DNA from: Ryuthela nishihirai | Lineage: Eukaryota > Arthropoda > Arachnida > Araneae > Heptathelidae | Direction: 5' to 3' | Length of the DNA stretch: 64,000 bases | Assembly (NCBI GenBank): GCA_038380435.1 | Contig: JAWZYU010000024.1 | Span: forward strand, 53,096,613-53,160,612 | Shown: positions 20,672-30,992 of the stretch, piece after piece | Position numbering within the stretch: the stretch's first letter is position 1 | Layout: every line of letters begins with the position of its first letter | The notes under the pieces: model-generated | What the model was told of the DNA's origin: nothing | Seen by the model: only the letters and a program-made list of their open reading frames with translations | Database searches by the model: none | Made by a program: the position numbers and the translations under genes

Positions 20672-21065
20672 CATATGAATGAATTTGAACGAATGCATAA
20701 GAATAATATTTATTTTTTATGCCAGAACTGTACGATATTAATAACAACTCTGTGCAACATTGGTAACTATCCCCCCCCCCCCCATACACACTGCCCCTGA
20801 AAATGTTTCTTCCGACACCCATATACATTTCTCATATTTTAGACTCCGATCAGATTATTAACATTCTCAAGGGGGGAGAGGAAGCATGACCTCTTTACCC
20901 TCCCACCCCCGGAATCCTGAATTCAAATGAGCATGCCTTATACATGTTTTGTATTTTCTAATAGTACTTTTAATTTTTAAATAACTAATAAAACAAAAGA
21001 AATTCTGTGAAACATCCGATTCGAAGCTGTGGTCTGTATCCAACATACTTTGATTCTAAAGAGGT
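20672..21065. other. single-copy spacer
   Basis: AT-rich, with a C run around 20769-20783. No gene or RNA recognised. Confidence 0.5.
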
Positions 21066-21945
21066 AGAGTTGGGTTGTTTTTCCCCTGAACGTCACTTTT
21101 TTGGCACAGGTTAGGCTAAATGGTTAGGTCACAAGGACCCCAAGGGCTCCGAGAAGGTTGAGGAAGGAATTTCACTGGCGTGATGGGTCTCATCAGGTAG
21201 ATCCCACCAGCAGCTGTTGGGAGACAGATGGTAGCCTCGAGTCAAGGCCACCCAGCGTGCTCTTTAACGTGCACAGGGTATGGCTCTCTGGCGCAGGAGA
21301 GCCTTTCAATGAGTTCAGCTGTTGGGAGACAGATGGTAGCCTCGCGTCAAGGCCACCCAGCGTGCTCTTTAACGTGCACAGGGTATGGCTCTCCGGCGCA
21401 AGAGAGCCTTTCAATGAGTTCAGCTGTTGGGAGACAGATGGTAGCCTCGCGTCAAGGCCACCCAGCGTGCTCTTTAACGTGCACAGGGTATGGCTCTCCG
21501 GCGCAAGAGAGCCTTTCAATGAGTTCAGCTGTTGGGAGACAGATGGTAGCCTCGCGTCAAGGCCACCCAGCGTGCTCTTTAACGTGCACAGGGTATGGCT
21601 CTCCGGCGCAGGAGAGCCTTTCAATGAGTTCAGCTGTTGGGAGACAGATGGTAGCCTCGCGTCAAGGCCACCCAGCGTGCTCTTTAACGTGCACAGGGTA
21701 TGGCTCTCCGGCGCAGGAGAGCCTTTCAATGAGTTCAGCTGTTGGGAGACAGATGGTAGCCTCGCGTCAAGGCCACCCAGCGTGCTCTTTAACGGGCACA
21801 GGGTATGGCTCTCCGGCGCAGGAGAGCCTTTCAATGAGTTCAGCTGTTGGGAGACAGATGGTAGCCTCGCGTCAAGGCCACCCAGCGTGCTCTTTAACGG
21901 GCACAGGGTATGGCTCTCCGGCGCAGGAGAGCCTTTCAATGAGTT
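21066..21945 (-). mobile_element. diverged SINE-A relic hosting a 105-bp array
   Basis: The 5' flank reads GTTGGGTTGTTTTTCCCCTG and GGCTAAATGGTTAGGTCACA, a decayed minus-strand SINE-A tail. It leads into seven copies of a 105-bp unit made mostly of the SINE-A middle (CAGCTGTTGGGAGACAGATG ... ACGTGCACAGGGTATGGCTC). Confidence 0.88.
21211..21945. repeat. 105-bp tandem array, seven copies
   Basis: Unit starts lie at 21211, 21316, 21421, 21526, 21631, 21736 and 21841. Each carries SINE-A sequence plus a non-canonical end CAGGAGAGCCTTTCAATGAG. Copies are nearly identical; the last two share GGGCACAGGG for GTGCACAGGG. The period is 35 codons, so repeat-driven open frames appear on both strands and should not be read as genes. 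Confidence 0.97.
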
Positions 21946-22062
21946 CCGTTCTCGATAGTTGTTCACTGATCGTCACGCCACAAAATATCTCCCAAGACTG
22001 TCACTGTTCAGATTATATCTAATTAACATTTAAACACTGTTTATGAGACTTCTCTCAAGACT

Positions 22063-22236
22063 AGGGTTCCCAGGTTCGAGTCTCTCCTGAGTCAGCATTG
22101 AGATTTATCTCGGCAAAAATTCTCTGTCCTGCCCTGGATCAGTAAGGGGATACCTGAGCTTCAGGGTCCTTGTGACCTGACTATTTAGCCCATCGTTTAA
22201 AATAAAGTGCCTCTCAGAGGTAAAATAACCCAACTA
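22063..22236 (+). mobile_element. SINE-A relic with internal deletion
   Basis: Has B box GGTTCGAGTCT, TTGAGATTTATCTC and AGTAAGGGGATACC, then jumps to the 3' end CTTCAGGGTCCTTGTGACCT and the tail AGGTAAAATAACCCAAC. The centre is deleted. Confidence 0.85.
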
Positions 22237-22285
22237 AAGAGTAGAATTTATTATTCGATCTTCGAAGTGTTAAACAGGTTGAGAA

Positions 22286-22577
22286 TTGATATCATCTCAT
22301 ATTGATATCATCCCATATTGATATCATCCCATATTGATATCATCTCATATTGATATCATCCCATATTGATATCATCTCATATTGATATCATCCCATATTG
22401 ATATCATCTCATATTGATATCATCTCATATTGATATCATCCCATATTGATATCATCTCATATTGATATCATCCCATATTGATATCATCCCATATTGATAT
22501 CATCTCATATTGATATCATCCCATATTGATATCATCCCATATTGATATCATCTCATATTGATATCATCTCATATTGA
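22286..22577. repeat. 18-bp tandem array
   Basis: About 16 copies of ATATTGATATCATCYCAT (period 18). Two variants, TCTCAT and TCCCAT, alternate irregularly. Each copy contains the palindrome TGATATCA. Confidence 0.97.
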
Positions 22578-23277
22578 ACAACTGGATCCAAATATTTTGT
22601 TCCCCCACACACCCTCCCCCTCCTCGCATTTACATCAAAGAAATATAAATGATGATCTTCCATTTTTCAGTCTTCTCTCATCCATTTTTGTCTCAGACTC
22701 CAACATCCTCGTGATGGCCACATCCGGCGAAAAAGTGAAAATTTCCCAGCCCCGCCCACATTTTTTCCCTCTCACCTACGCATGCGTTTGAGAGAGCCAA
22801 TCGGAATGCTCACCGCTATCGGTTTCATCTCGCACTCTCGCACCCAATGACGTCCTGCAAGCAGCTTTATCAGCGCACAGCATCACGTGTTAAACGGCAT
22901 CCTTTAGAGAGTAATGAGACTTACAAATAGACCCCTTATCTGCACCTATTACGAACGCACCCCAAGAGAGGACACATCCAATTACACGAAGCGTCAAGTC
23001 CGGGTAACCCCATGATTTATCTTTTTCTAACACTTTTGCATTCGCAAGGGCAGCGAGGTTCGCCTTTTGTTATGGTAAGATCCCTCTTCATGATCCCTTT
23101 CATTGCAATGAGCTCTGAACACTGGGTTACAAGGTGACACTGACTGATAAGGAGCCTTTTAATGAATTTCTGCGCAGGCGCTTCCGCTACCTCAACGTTC
23201 TTATCAATAATCGAGATTTTTTTTGCTTTCCTTTCAGATTTTGTTCAGCAACGGTCTTCGATTGTTGTACAGTCGCT
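22578..23277. other. single-copy, promoter-like stretch
   Basis: Less AT-rich than its surroundings. It holds TACGCATGCGT, an inverted CCAAT-type site (GCCAATCGG at 22797-22805), AATGACGTCCTG (CRE-like) and ATCACGTGTT within 22780-22890. No coding exon is recognised downstream. The promoter idea is an inference from site clustering only. Confidence 0.25.
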
Positions 23278-23279
23278 CA

Positions 23280-23871
23280 AAAAAGTATCCGAACACTATG
23301 GTTGATTAGAGAATTTAGAAAAAATATCTGGCAACGATTTTTTTTAGAAATTAGTGATCTGGCAACGTGACACGAAGGTTGCCAGATCACTAATTTCTAA
23401 AAAAAATATCGTTGCCAGATATTTTTTCTGAATTCTGTAATCCACCATAGTGTTTGGATACTTTTTTAATATATATAATGCGTATGAATAATAATGCAAT
23501 GAATATGGAGCGTGTGCAGTTACCGTTCACAGCAAACTGGAGCGGTTGCGGTTAATGTTCACAGCACATTGGATCGTGTGAACTCACAAAGACCTGGATC
23601 GTGTGGGCTCACTCACGGAAATATTCAGCGTGTGCAGTTACCGTTCACAGCAAACTGGAGCGTGTGCAGTAACTGCACACGCTCCAGTTTGCTGTGAACG
23701 GTAACTGGAACGTGTACAGTTGCTGTACACGCTCCAGATATTTTTCCTGAATTCTGTAATCACGTGACACGAAGGTTGCCAGATCACTAATTTCTAAAAA
23801 AAATCATTGTCAGATATTTTTTCTGAATTCTGTAATCAACCATAGTGTTCGGATACTTTTTTGAGCGACTG
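23280..23871. mobile_element. family C element, complete composite
   Basis: Flanked by TA (23278-23279, 23872-23873), with CAGTCGCTC and GAGCGACTG termini. The left half is a fold-back arm pair (23280 to about 23470). Then come the ATATATATAATGCGTATGAA linker, about 1.3 copies of the 118-bp module, the two small palindromes and the right arm. No transposase is encoded. Confidence 0.95.
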
Positions 23872-23873
23872 TA

Positions 23874-24243
23874 CCTTCTGTTACTCTTTTGCCGCGAGTT
23901 TCGCGTGACCGTGTCAGAAGCGATAAGTTGAAAGTTTAATTGCTGGTGGAATCGAAAGTTACTGAGATCGCAAAACTGTTGAGAGATCAGATTCGTTAGC
24001 TGTCGATTTTTCCCTCTTTTCGTTTCTCAATTGATGAAGAGATCGAAATGGAAAGGGAACACGTGAGGATGATTTGATCTGATCAGAAAATATCTTCATT
24101 TGGGTTCTTCGGATACTTATGACGTCATAAGTATATTTAATGTTATAAAAAACGTATTATGATTTATATTGAATATGTTATAAACGTGAATGAGTCATTT
24201 CAAAGGTAAAAAAAAATTATCTTTGTCTTCGTACTCTTTCTCA
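23874..24243. other. single-copy spacer
   Basis: Nothing recognised. Confidence 0.5.
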
Positions 24244-24627
24244 GGGGTGGCTCAGTTGGTAGCGCGCCAGGCTCGTAATCTGTAGTTCCCAGGTTCGAGT
24301 CCCACCTGGGTCAGCGTTGAGATTTATCTCCGCAAAATTCCCCGCCCTGCCCACGGTCAGTAGGGGACACCGATGGGCTTGGAAAGGCCGCCCTCCGTCG
24401 GATGGGACGTTAAGCCGTGGCCCCGTGTGCGGGAGAGCCATACCCTGTGCACGTTAAAGAACACGCTGGATGGCCTTGACGGGAAGCTATCATCTGTCTG
24501 CCAACAGCTTGTTCCAGTGGGTCCCCTCCCCCAACCTTCTCTGAGCCTTCGGGGTCCTTGTGACCTGGCCATTTAGCCCATGGTGTGCAAAAAAAGTGCC
24601 GCTCAGAGGTAAAACAACCCACAACCC
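24244..24627 (+). mobile_element. SINE-A, full length
   Basis: Head, body and tail are complete. The tail ends ACAACCCACAACCC. The next SINE-A in opposite orientation begins 20 bp further on. Confidence 0.94.
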
Positions 24628-24647
24628 ACAATCCAGCCCCGCATGGG

Positions 24648-25036
24648 TTGGGTTGGGTTGTTTTACCTCTGAGCGGCAATTTTTTGCACACCATGGGCTA
24701 AATGGCCAGGTCACATGGACCCCGAAGGCTCGGAGAAGGTTGGGGGAGGGGACCCACTGGAACAGCTGTTGGGAGACATGGTAGCCCCCGTCAAGGCCAT
24801 CCAGCGTGTTCTTTAACGTGCACAGGGTATGTCTCTCCCGCACACGGGGCCACGGCTTAACGTCCCATCCGACGGACGGCGGCCTTTCCAAGCCCATCGG
24901 TGTCCCCTACTGACCGTGGGCAGGGCGGGGAATTTTGCGGAGATAAATCTCAACGCTGACCCAGCTGGGACTCGAACCTGGGAACTACAGATTACGAGCC
25001 TGGCGCGCTACCGACTGAGCCACCCCCGCCCCCGCC
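24648..25036 (-). mobile_element. SINE-A, full length with target-site duplication
   Basis: CCAGCCCCGCATGGG flanks both sides (24633-24647, 25037-25051). Its insertion next to the tail of the preceding plus-strand copy gives a tail-to-tail inverted pair of about 390-bp arms, able to form a long hairpin. Confidence 0.96.
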
Positions 25037-25143
25037 CCAGCCCCGCATGGGGGGGGGGAAAGCATATGTGTTGGACGGACGCTGGAGTGGGAAGAATTTG
25101 GATAGGATTTTTGATCGTTAGACCGGAAAGATAATTGAGGCAT

Positions 25144-25426
25144 AACAGGGGACACTGTTGGCCTTCGAAAGGCCACCGTCCGTCGGATGGAACGTTAAGC
25201 CGTGGCCCCGTGTGTGGGAGAGACAGGAGAGACTCTGTGCACTTTAAAGAACAAGCTGGATGGCCTTGACGGGGGGCTACCATCTGTCTCTCAACAGCTG
25301 TTCTAGTGGGTCCCCTCCCCCAACCTTCTCTGAGCCTTTGGGGTCCTTGTGACCTGGCCGTGACCTGGCCATTTAGCCTATGGTGTGCAAACAAGTGCCG
25401 CTCAGAGGTAAAACAACCCAACCCAA
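25144..25426 (+). mobile_element. SINE-A, head-less
   Basis: Starts at ACAGGGGACACTGTTGGCC and runs to the ACAACCCAACCC tail. The body is moderately diverged; GTGACCTGGCC is duplicated near 25348. Confidence 0.9.
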
Positions 25427-26039
25427 ACATCTGGTACTTAAGTTATTTCTCAGTTAATTCCGAGTTCACTCACATTTTAATTATCTGATTCAATATCGTT
25501 TAAGTCCCGATAATCGATACTCAATTGTCCATTTTAATTATCTTGCTAAAAAGAAGAAAAAAATAAACCTTTAACTTCACCACTAAAACATAAATACGAA
25601 ATGGTTGCCACTAATTGAAAAGATATTTATGGAACGTCTCGTGCATTCCTTTTCTTGTTTGTCTCTAAAAGACTCCCAAAAGGAGGCAATAAAAGGAAAC
25701 AAAATGGCGCCCTTGGGCGAGACTCGGGTGCAGCATTTCAAATTCACTTCTAATTATGGGTCTGAAGTGTGAGAAAAAGAGGTGCTAACGACCATTTTGC
25801 CATTTCCCCCCTCCCCGCCCAAGATCCACATAGTCATTAGCTAGGGGGTGGCTCGGGTCAGGGGGGAGACAGAGCATTCACCTGACGACACCAGGTGATA
25901 TCTTAAGGATGTTCTTGGAGAAGATTTCATCTCGCCTAAATCACATTCGATTTGTTCAATTAAAATCGAAAGAAGAATCAATTGGAATCTGATCAGTTCA
26001 TCCCTTTCGTATTCTGCCACCATTGTCGATTGAATTCTT
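25427..26039. other. single-copy stretch, no gene recognised
   Basis: Contains AAAATGGCGCCC near 25703 (YY1-like), but no exon, RNA gene or mobile element is visible. Confidence 0.4.
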
Positions 26040-26050
26040 CTATTTCCTAT

Positions 26051-26431
26051 GGGGCGGGGGTGGCTCAGTCGGTAGCGCGCCAGGCTCGTAATCTGTAGTT
26101 CCCAGGTTCGAGTCCCAGCTGCGGCAGCGTTGAGATTTATCTCCGCAAAATGCCCTGCCCACGGTCAGTAGGGGACACCGATGGGCTTGGAAAGGCCGCC
26201 GTCCGTCCGATGGGACGTTAAGCCGTGGCCCCGTGTGCAGGAGAGCATTACCCTGCGCACGTTAAAGAACACGCTGGATGGCCTTGACGGGAGGCTACCA
26301 TCTGTCTCCCAACAGCTGTTCCAGTTGGTCCCCTCCACCAACCTTCTCTGAGCCTTCGGGGTCCATGTGACCTGGCCCTTTAGCCCATGGTGTGCAAAAA
26401 AAGTGCCGCTCAGAGGTAAAACAACCCAACC
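26051..26431 (+). mobile_element. SINE-A, full length with target-site duplication
   Basis: CTATTTCCTAT flanks both sides (26040-26050, 26432-26442). A small deletion is present at AAAATGCCCTGCCCACGG. Confidence 0.96.
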
Positions 26432-26442
26432 CTATTTCCTAT

Positions 26443-26866
26443 TTTTGTTTTTATGTATTACACACATAAAAGAAAATGCTGCCACAAAATTAGTTACAGC
26501 TTGAAAAGATATTTGATTATCTAAACGGAGAGTAATTTCATCCGAGCTTACAGTTTCTTAATTACAGCTTCCAAAGCCGGCTTTCGCGAAATTTTCGTAA
26601 CAGGCTCTCTATTGTTTTTAAGTATCCTAAAGCTCCCCGCCTCTGAATTGCTCACCTCGCAGAATACCAGTTAAGCCACTGCAAACGTCAAGAAATTCTT
26701 TATAAAGTTCACCTGCCCCCTCCCCTCCCCCCCCCAACTTTCCAATTCCTGGATGCGCCAATGTTGGAGATAAAGATCTGAAGCATTTCTCATTAAATCT
26801 TGATTTAAAAAAAAAAACTCGGCGTTGTTCGTTTATTTTTTTTTCATTTGCGACACATAGAGAAGA
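26443..26866. other. single-copy spacer
   Basis: AT-rich, with a C run near 26720. No gene recognised. Confidence 0.5.
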
Positions 26867-27243
26867 TTTGGGTTGTTTTACCTCTGAGCGGCACTTTTTT
26901 GCATACAATGGGTTAAATGGCCAAGTCACAAGAACCCCGAAGGCTCAGAGAAGGTTGGGGGAGGGGACCCACTGGAACAGCTGTTGGGAGACAGATGGTA
27001 GCCTCCCGTCAAGGCCATCCAGCGTGTTCTTTAACGTGCACAGGGTATGGCTCTCCCGCACACGGAACCACGGCTTAACGTCCCATCCGACGGGCGGCGG
27101 CCTTTCCAAGCCCATCGGTGTCCCCTACTGACCGTGGGCAGGGAATTTTGCGGAGATAAATCTCAACGCTGACCCAGCTGGGACTCGAACCTGGGAACTA
27201 CAGATTACGAGCCTGGCGCGCTACCGACTGAGCCACCCCCGCC
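26867..27243 (-). mobile_element. SINE-A, near full length
   Basis: Complete on the minus strand. The flanks ACACATAGAGAAGAT and ACACAGCGAAGAAT may be an eroded target-site duplication. Confidence 0.93.
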
Positions 27244-27378
27244 CACACAGCGAAGAATCCCAGCTCATACAAGGACATATCCTACTAAGACTGAAGTCAC
27301 TGCTGACCACTGCCTCAGTTAGAGCTAACACGACACAAATTTTGTCTTCCTGGAATAGTAGCTAGCTCTCTAAACACT

Positions 27379-27784
27379 GGGGCGAGGGTGGCTCAGTCGG
27401 TAGCGCGCCAGACTCGTAATCTGCAGTTCCCAGATTCGAATCCCAGCGGTCCAGCGTTGAGATTTATCTCCGCAAGAATCAGAGCCCGATGGTAGTATTC
27501 ATCTGCCCACGGTCAGTAGGGGACACCGATCGGCTTGGAAACGCCGCCGTCCGTCGGACGGGACGTTAAGCCGTGGGCCCGAGTGCGGGAGAGCCATACC
27601 CTGTGCACGTTAAAGAACACCCTGGATGGCCTTGATAGGAGGCCTATCATCTGTCTCCCAACAGTTGTTCCAGTGGATCCCCTCCCTCAACTTTCTCTGA
27701 GCCTTCGGGGTCCGTGTGACCTGGCCATTTAGGCCATGGTGTGCAAAAAAAAAAGTGCCGCTGAGAGGTAAAACAACCCAAGCC
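27379..27784 (+). mobile_element. SINE-A with a small internal insertion
   Basis: Head, body and tail are present. Between ATCTCCGCAA and CTGCCCACGG a foreign piece (GAATCAGAGCCCGATGGTAG...) replaces the usual AATTCCCCGCC. Confidence 0.92.
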
Positions 27785-28901
27785 ATTAAGATTTTGAGAT
27801 TCAAAAGGTTCGTTACCGAGATTCACGACTCGGTGTTATTTGTTCAACTCACCCGGGAAGTGATGGAGAATAGTTGTGGTTAAAGGAATTCTTCGTTGCT
27901 TGGCAACCAAATGCTGCTTAAAATATTCCAATCTTCGCTCTCAGTTCTCCTTACAGTCCAAGGAAGAGTTTAAAATAAAACAGATTCTCTGCGAGGACCA
28001 TTCAAAAGATGCGGAGATTGCATCCTTACTAGGAACAAGAGGAACATCTGTCAGGCTCTTGGGGAGTGGTTTTAATTTCCGCCTTCATCATGCATTCCGC
28101 CCCATCCCAGCGGATTCAGTCAGCAGTGATCAATGATAAGTGTTGCTCTCGCTCCTCTCTGTCAAAGGAGACTCAGGCAGGTGAGAGAGGAGAGAAAAAA
28201 ATTAGCTTTTTTTTTGTAGGGGGTGAGGTTGCTCTTTCCACGCTGTAGGGAAAGATCAGATAAGATCTGGTGGTCGATCTCTCCTTCCCATGTGACACGT
28301 CGTAAATATCTGGTTGTAGGTGATGGTGGGGGTCTGGATTCATCTTCCTCCATGGAGGCGATGGTGGAAGAAGAAAGGGGAGGGAGGAAGAAGATGATGG
28401 GAACGAGAAGAGGAGAAAAAATACAAATATCAGGAGGGGCGAACGAAGTGAATGAATGGATCGAACTGTCGATTGTGTCTGTTGCTCTTTCAGCTGTTCT
28501 TGTTGTTGGAGGCAATCCGGGAGTTATGGCTAATAGATTTCATCAGCGAAAGGAATAGGGTTTCATTATGTGAGAAAAGCAACAAATCCTTTCTGATAAA
28601 AGGTCGAGGGAAAAAATCATGCGTCTTTGCGTCTTAGATAGCTTTTTTTTTTTGGCTTCTTATACAATAGGTGATGAGGCAGTGTCGCCGGGGTGGGGGG
28701 TGGGGGGGGGGCGGAGATTTGAGCTATTGGACCAGAGGTAGATGAAGACCTCTACTGCTTTGGAGTTGAAAGAGACATCTGAAATCATGAAGGAGCAAGC
28801 GAGCTCCTAGAAATCCGTTAGCCCTGGATTAGTCTTTTTTCGTTTGGTAAGACGGGGCCACGCGAGTAAGAAAATGTCTTAGAGGGCTAACTGTCATGAT
28901 G
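27785..28901. other. single-copy stretch, no gene recognised
   Basis: Frames of 86-117 codons exist on both strands (27876-28136, 28162-28515, 28223-28558) but show no domain. The reverse frame is low in complexity (Ser/Pro/Thr) because of AG-rich DNA. It includes an X-box at 27895 and a G-rich tract around 28689-28712. Confidence 0.4.
27895..27908. promoter_or_regulatory. X-box-like palindrome
   Basis: GTTGCTTGGCAACC is a close match to the RFX X-box. It lies in unique sequence with the context TTCGTTGCT shared with the X-box at 5604. Confidence 0.4.
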
Positions 28902-28903
28902 TA

Positions 28904-29122
28904 CAGTCGCTCAAAAAAGTATCCGAACATCATGGTTGATTACAGAATTCAGAAAAAATATCTGGCAACTTTTTTTTAGAAATTAGCGATCTGGCAACCT
29001 TCGTGTCACGCGACATGAAGGTTGCCAGATCACTAATTTCTGAAAAAAAAAAATCGTTGCCAGATATTTTTTTCTGAACTCTGTAATCAACCATAGTGTT
29101 CGGATACTTTTTTGAGCGACTG
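28904..29122. mobile_element. family C fold-back element (minimal form)
   Basis: TA-flanked (28902-28903, 29123-29124). Two arms of about 105 bp, beginning CAGTCGCTCAAAAAAGTATC and its complement, meet almost without a spacer at GTGTCACGCGACATGAAG. There is no inner module and no coding capacity. Confidence 0.96.
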
Positions 29123-29124
29123 TA

Positions 29125-29422
29125 GGTGGTCATATTATTTTGATACTAGATCGTGTGGGCTCACTCTCGGAAATATTGAGCGTGTGCAGTTACCGTTCAC
29201 AGCAAACTGGAGCGTGTGCAGTAACTGCACACGCTCCAGTTTGCTGTGAACGGTAACTGAAGCATGTACAGTTGCTGTACACGCTCCAGATATTTTTCCT
29301 GAATTCTGTAATCACGTGACACGAAGGTTGCCAGATCACTAATTTCTAAAAAAATCGTTGCCAGATATTTTTTCTGAATTCTGCAATCAACCATAGTGTT
29401 CGGATATTTTTTTGAGCGACTG
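29125..29422. mobile_element. family C unit with E-type linker, tandem copy 1
   Basis: Starts with GGTGGTCATATTATTTTGAT (half of family E), then part of the 118-bp module, the palindromes, one arm and a GAGCGACTG end. It is nearly identical to the next unit. Confidence 0.93.
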
Positions 29423-29424
29423 TA

Positions 29425-29724
29425 AGTGGTCATATTATTTTGATACTAGATCGTGTGGGCTCACTCTCGGAAATATTGAGCGTGTGCAGTTACCGTTCAC
29501 AGCAAACTGGAGCGTGTGCAGTAACTGCACACGCTCCAGTTTGCTGTGAACGGTAACTGAAGCATGTACAGTTGCTGTACACGCTCCAGATATTTTTCCT
29601 GAATTCTGTAATCACGTGACACGAAGGTTGCCAGATCACTAATTTCTAAAAAAATCGTTGCCAGATATTTTTTCTGAATTCTGCAATCAACCATAGTGTT
29701 CGGATATTTTTTTTTGAGCGACTG
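29425..29724. mobile_element. family C unit with E-type linker, tandem copy 2
   Basis: Repeats 29125-29422 at an offset of about 300 bp with very few differences, so the duplication is recent. The element ends GAGCGACTG and TA follows at 29725-29726. Confidence 0.93.
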
Positions 29725-29804
29725 TACAATTTTTCCTCTCCGTTTTACTGGTTTTAACAAATTTCTTGAAAAATACTGGTCATATGTAAATAAGTTTAAT
29801 ATTT

Positions 29805-30968
29805 GTTTTTTTTTTCGCCTCCGTTGTCAAAGGAGAAGGGGCATCTCCCCCCCCCCCCCGCCTCCATCTGAGGCTCTGCCGCAGAGAGTTGAAAAATGCC
29901 AACTGAAATAAGCAGCTTCACTTGCTCACTTGAGGTGTCTCCTTGTAAAGAGATCTTGATCACTTATGAGTTGGTTTTACCTCTGAGCGGCACTTATATT
30001 AGGTTTTTTTTCGCCTCCGTTGTCAAAGGAGAAGGGGCATCTCCCCCCCCCCCCGCCTCCATCTGAGGCTCTGCCGCAGAGAGTTGAAAAATGCCAACTG
30101 AAATAAGCAGCTTCACTTGCTCACTTGAGGTGTGTCCTTGTAAAGAGATCTTGATCACTTATGAGTTGGTTTTACCTCTGAGCGGCACTTATATTAGGTT
30201 TTTTTTCGCCTCCGTTGTCAAAGGAGAAGGGGCATCTCCCCCCCCCCCCGCCTCCATCTGAGGCTCTGCCGCAGAGAGTTGAAAAATGCCAACTGAAATA
30301 AGCAGCTTCACTTGCTCACTTGAGGTGTCTCCTTGTAAAGAGATCTTGATCACTTATGAGTTGGTTTTACCTCTGAGCGGCACTTATATTAGGTTTTTTT
30401 TCGCCTCCGTTGTCAAAGGAGAAGGGGCATCTCCCCCCCCCCTCTCCATCTGAGGCTCTGCCGCAGAGAGTTGAAAAATGCCAACTGAAATAAGCAGCTT
30501 CACTTGCTCACTTGAGGTGTCTCCTTGTAAAGAGATCTTGATCACTTATGAGTTGGTTTTACCTCTGAGCGGCACTTATTTTAGGTTTTTTTTCGCCTCC
30601 GTTGTCAAAGGAGAAGGGGCATCTCCCCCCCCCCCCTCTCCATCTGAGGCTCTGCCGCAGAGAGTTGAAAAATGCCAACTGAAATAAGCAGCTTCACTTG
30701 CTCACTTGAGGTGTCTCCTTGTAAAGAGATCTTGATCACTTATGAGTTGGTTTTACCTCTGAGCGGCACTTATATTAGGTTTTTTTTCGCCTCCGTTGTC
30801 AAAGGAGAAGGGGCATCTCCCCCCCCCCCTCCATCTGAGGCTCTGCCGCAGAGAGTTGAAAAATGCCAACTGAAATAAGCAGCTTCACTTGCTCACTTGA
30901 GGTGTCTCCTTGTAAAGAGATCTTGATCACTTATGAGTTGGTTTTACCTCTGAGCGGCACTTATATTA
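29805..30968. repeat. 194-bp tandem array, six copies
   Basis: Unit: TTTTTTTTCGCCTCCGTTGT, GGGGCATCTC, a run of 9-13 C, CTGAGGCTCTGCCGCAGAGA, GAGATCTTGATCACTTATGA, GTTTTACCTCTGAGCGGCAC. The last segment is the complement of the SINE-A 3' end. The piece CTCCTTGTAAAGAGATCTTG is also found once at 31768-31787, beside a SINE-A. Confidence 0.96.
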
Positions 30969-30992
30969 GGTGGTCATATTATTCTGATACGA
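30969..30992. mobile_element. family E half element
   Basis: GGTGGTCATATTATTCTGAT then ACGA, the right half of the family E palindrome, directly abutting the end of the 194-bp array. Confidence 0.75.

Noticed and set aside
20769..20783. Homopolymer C and G runs (also 14842, 28689, 44871, 48281, 52466, 52876, 58231) as regulatory or quadruplex signals
   Set aside because: Scattered single runs are common slippage products and may partly be sequencing artefacts; nothing links them.
21158..21966. Overlapping 257-266 codon frames on both strands
   Set aside because: Created by the 105-bp SINE-A-derived array (35 codons per unit); no independent coding signal.
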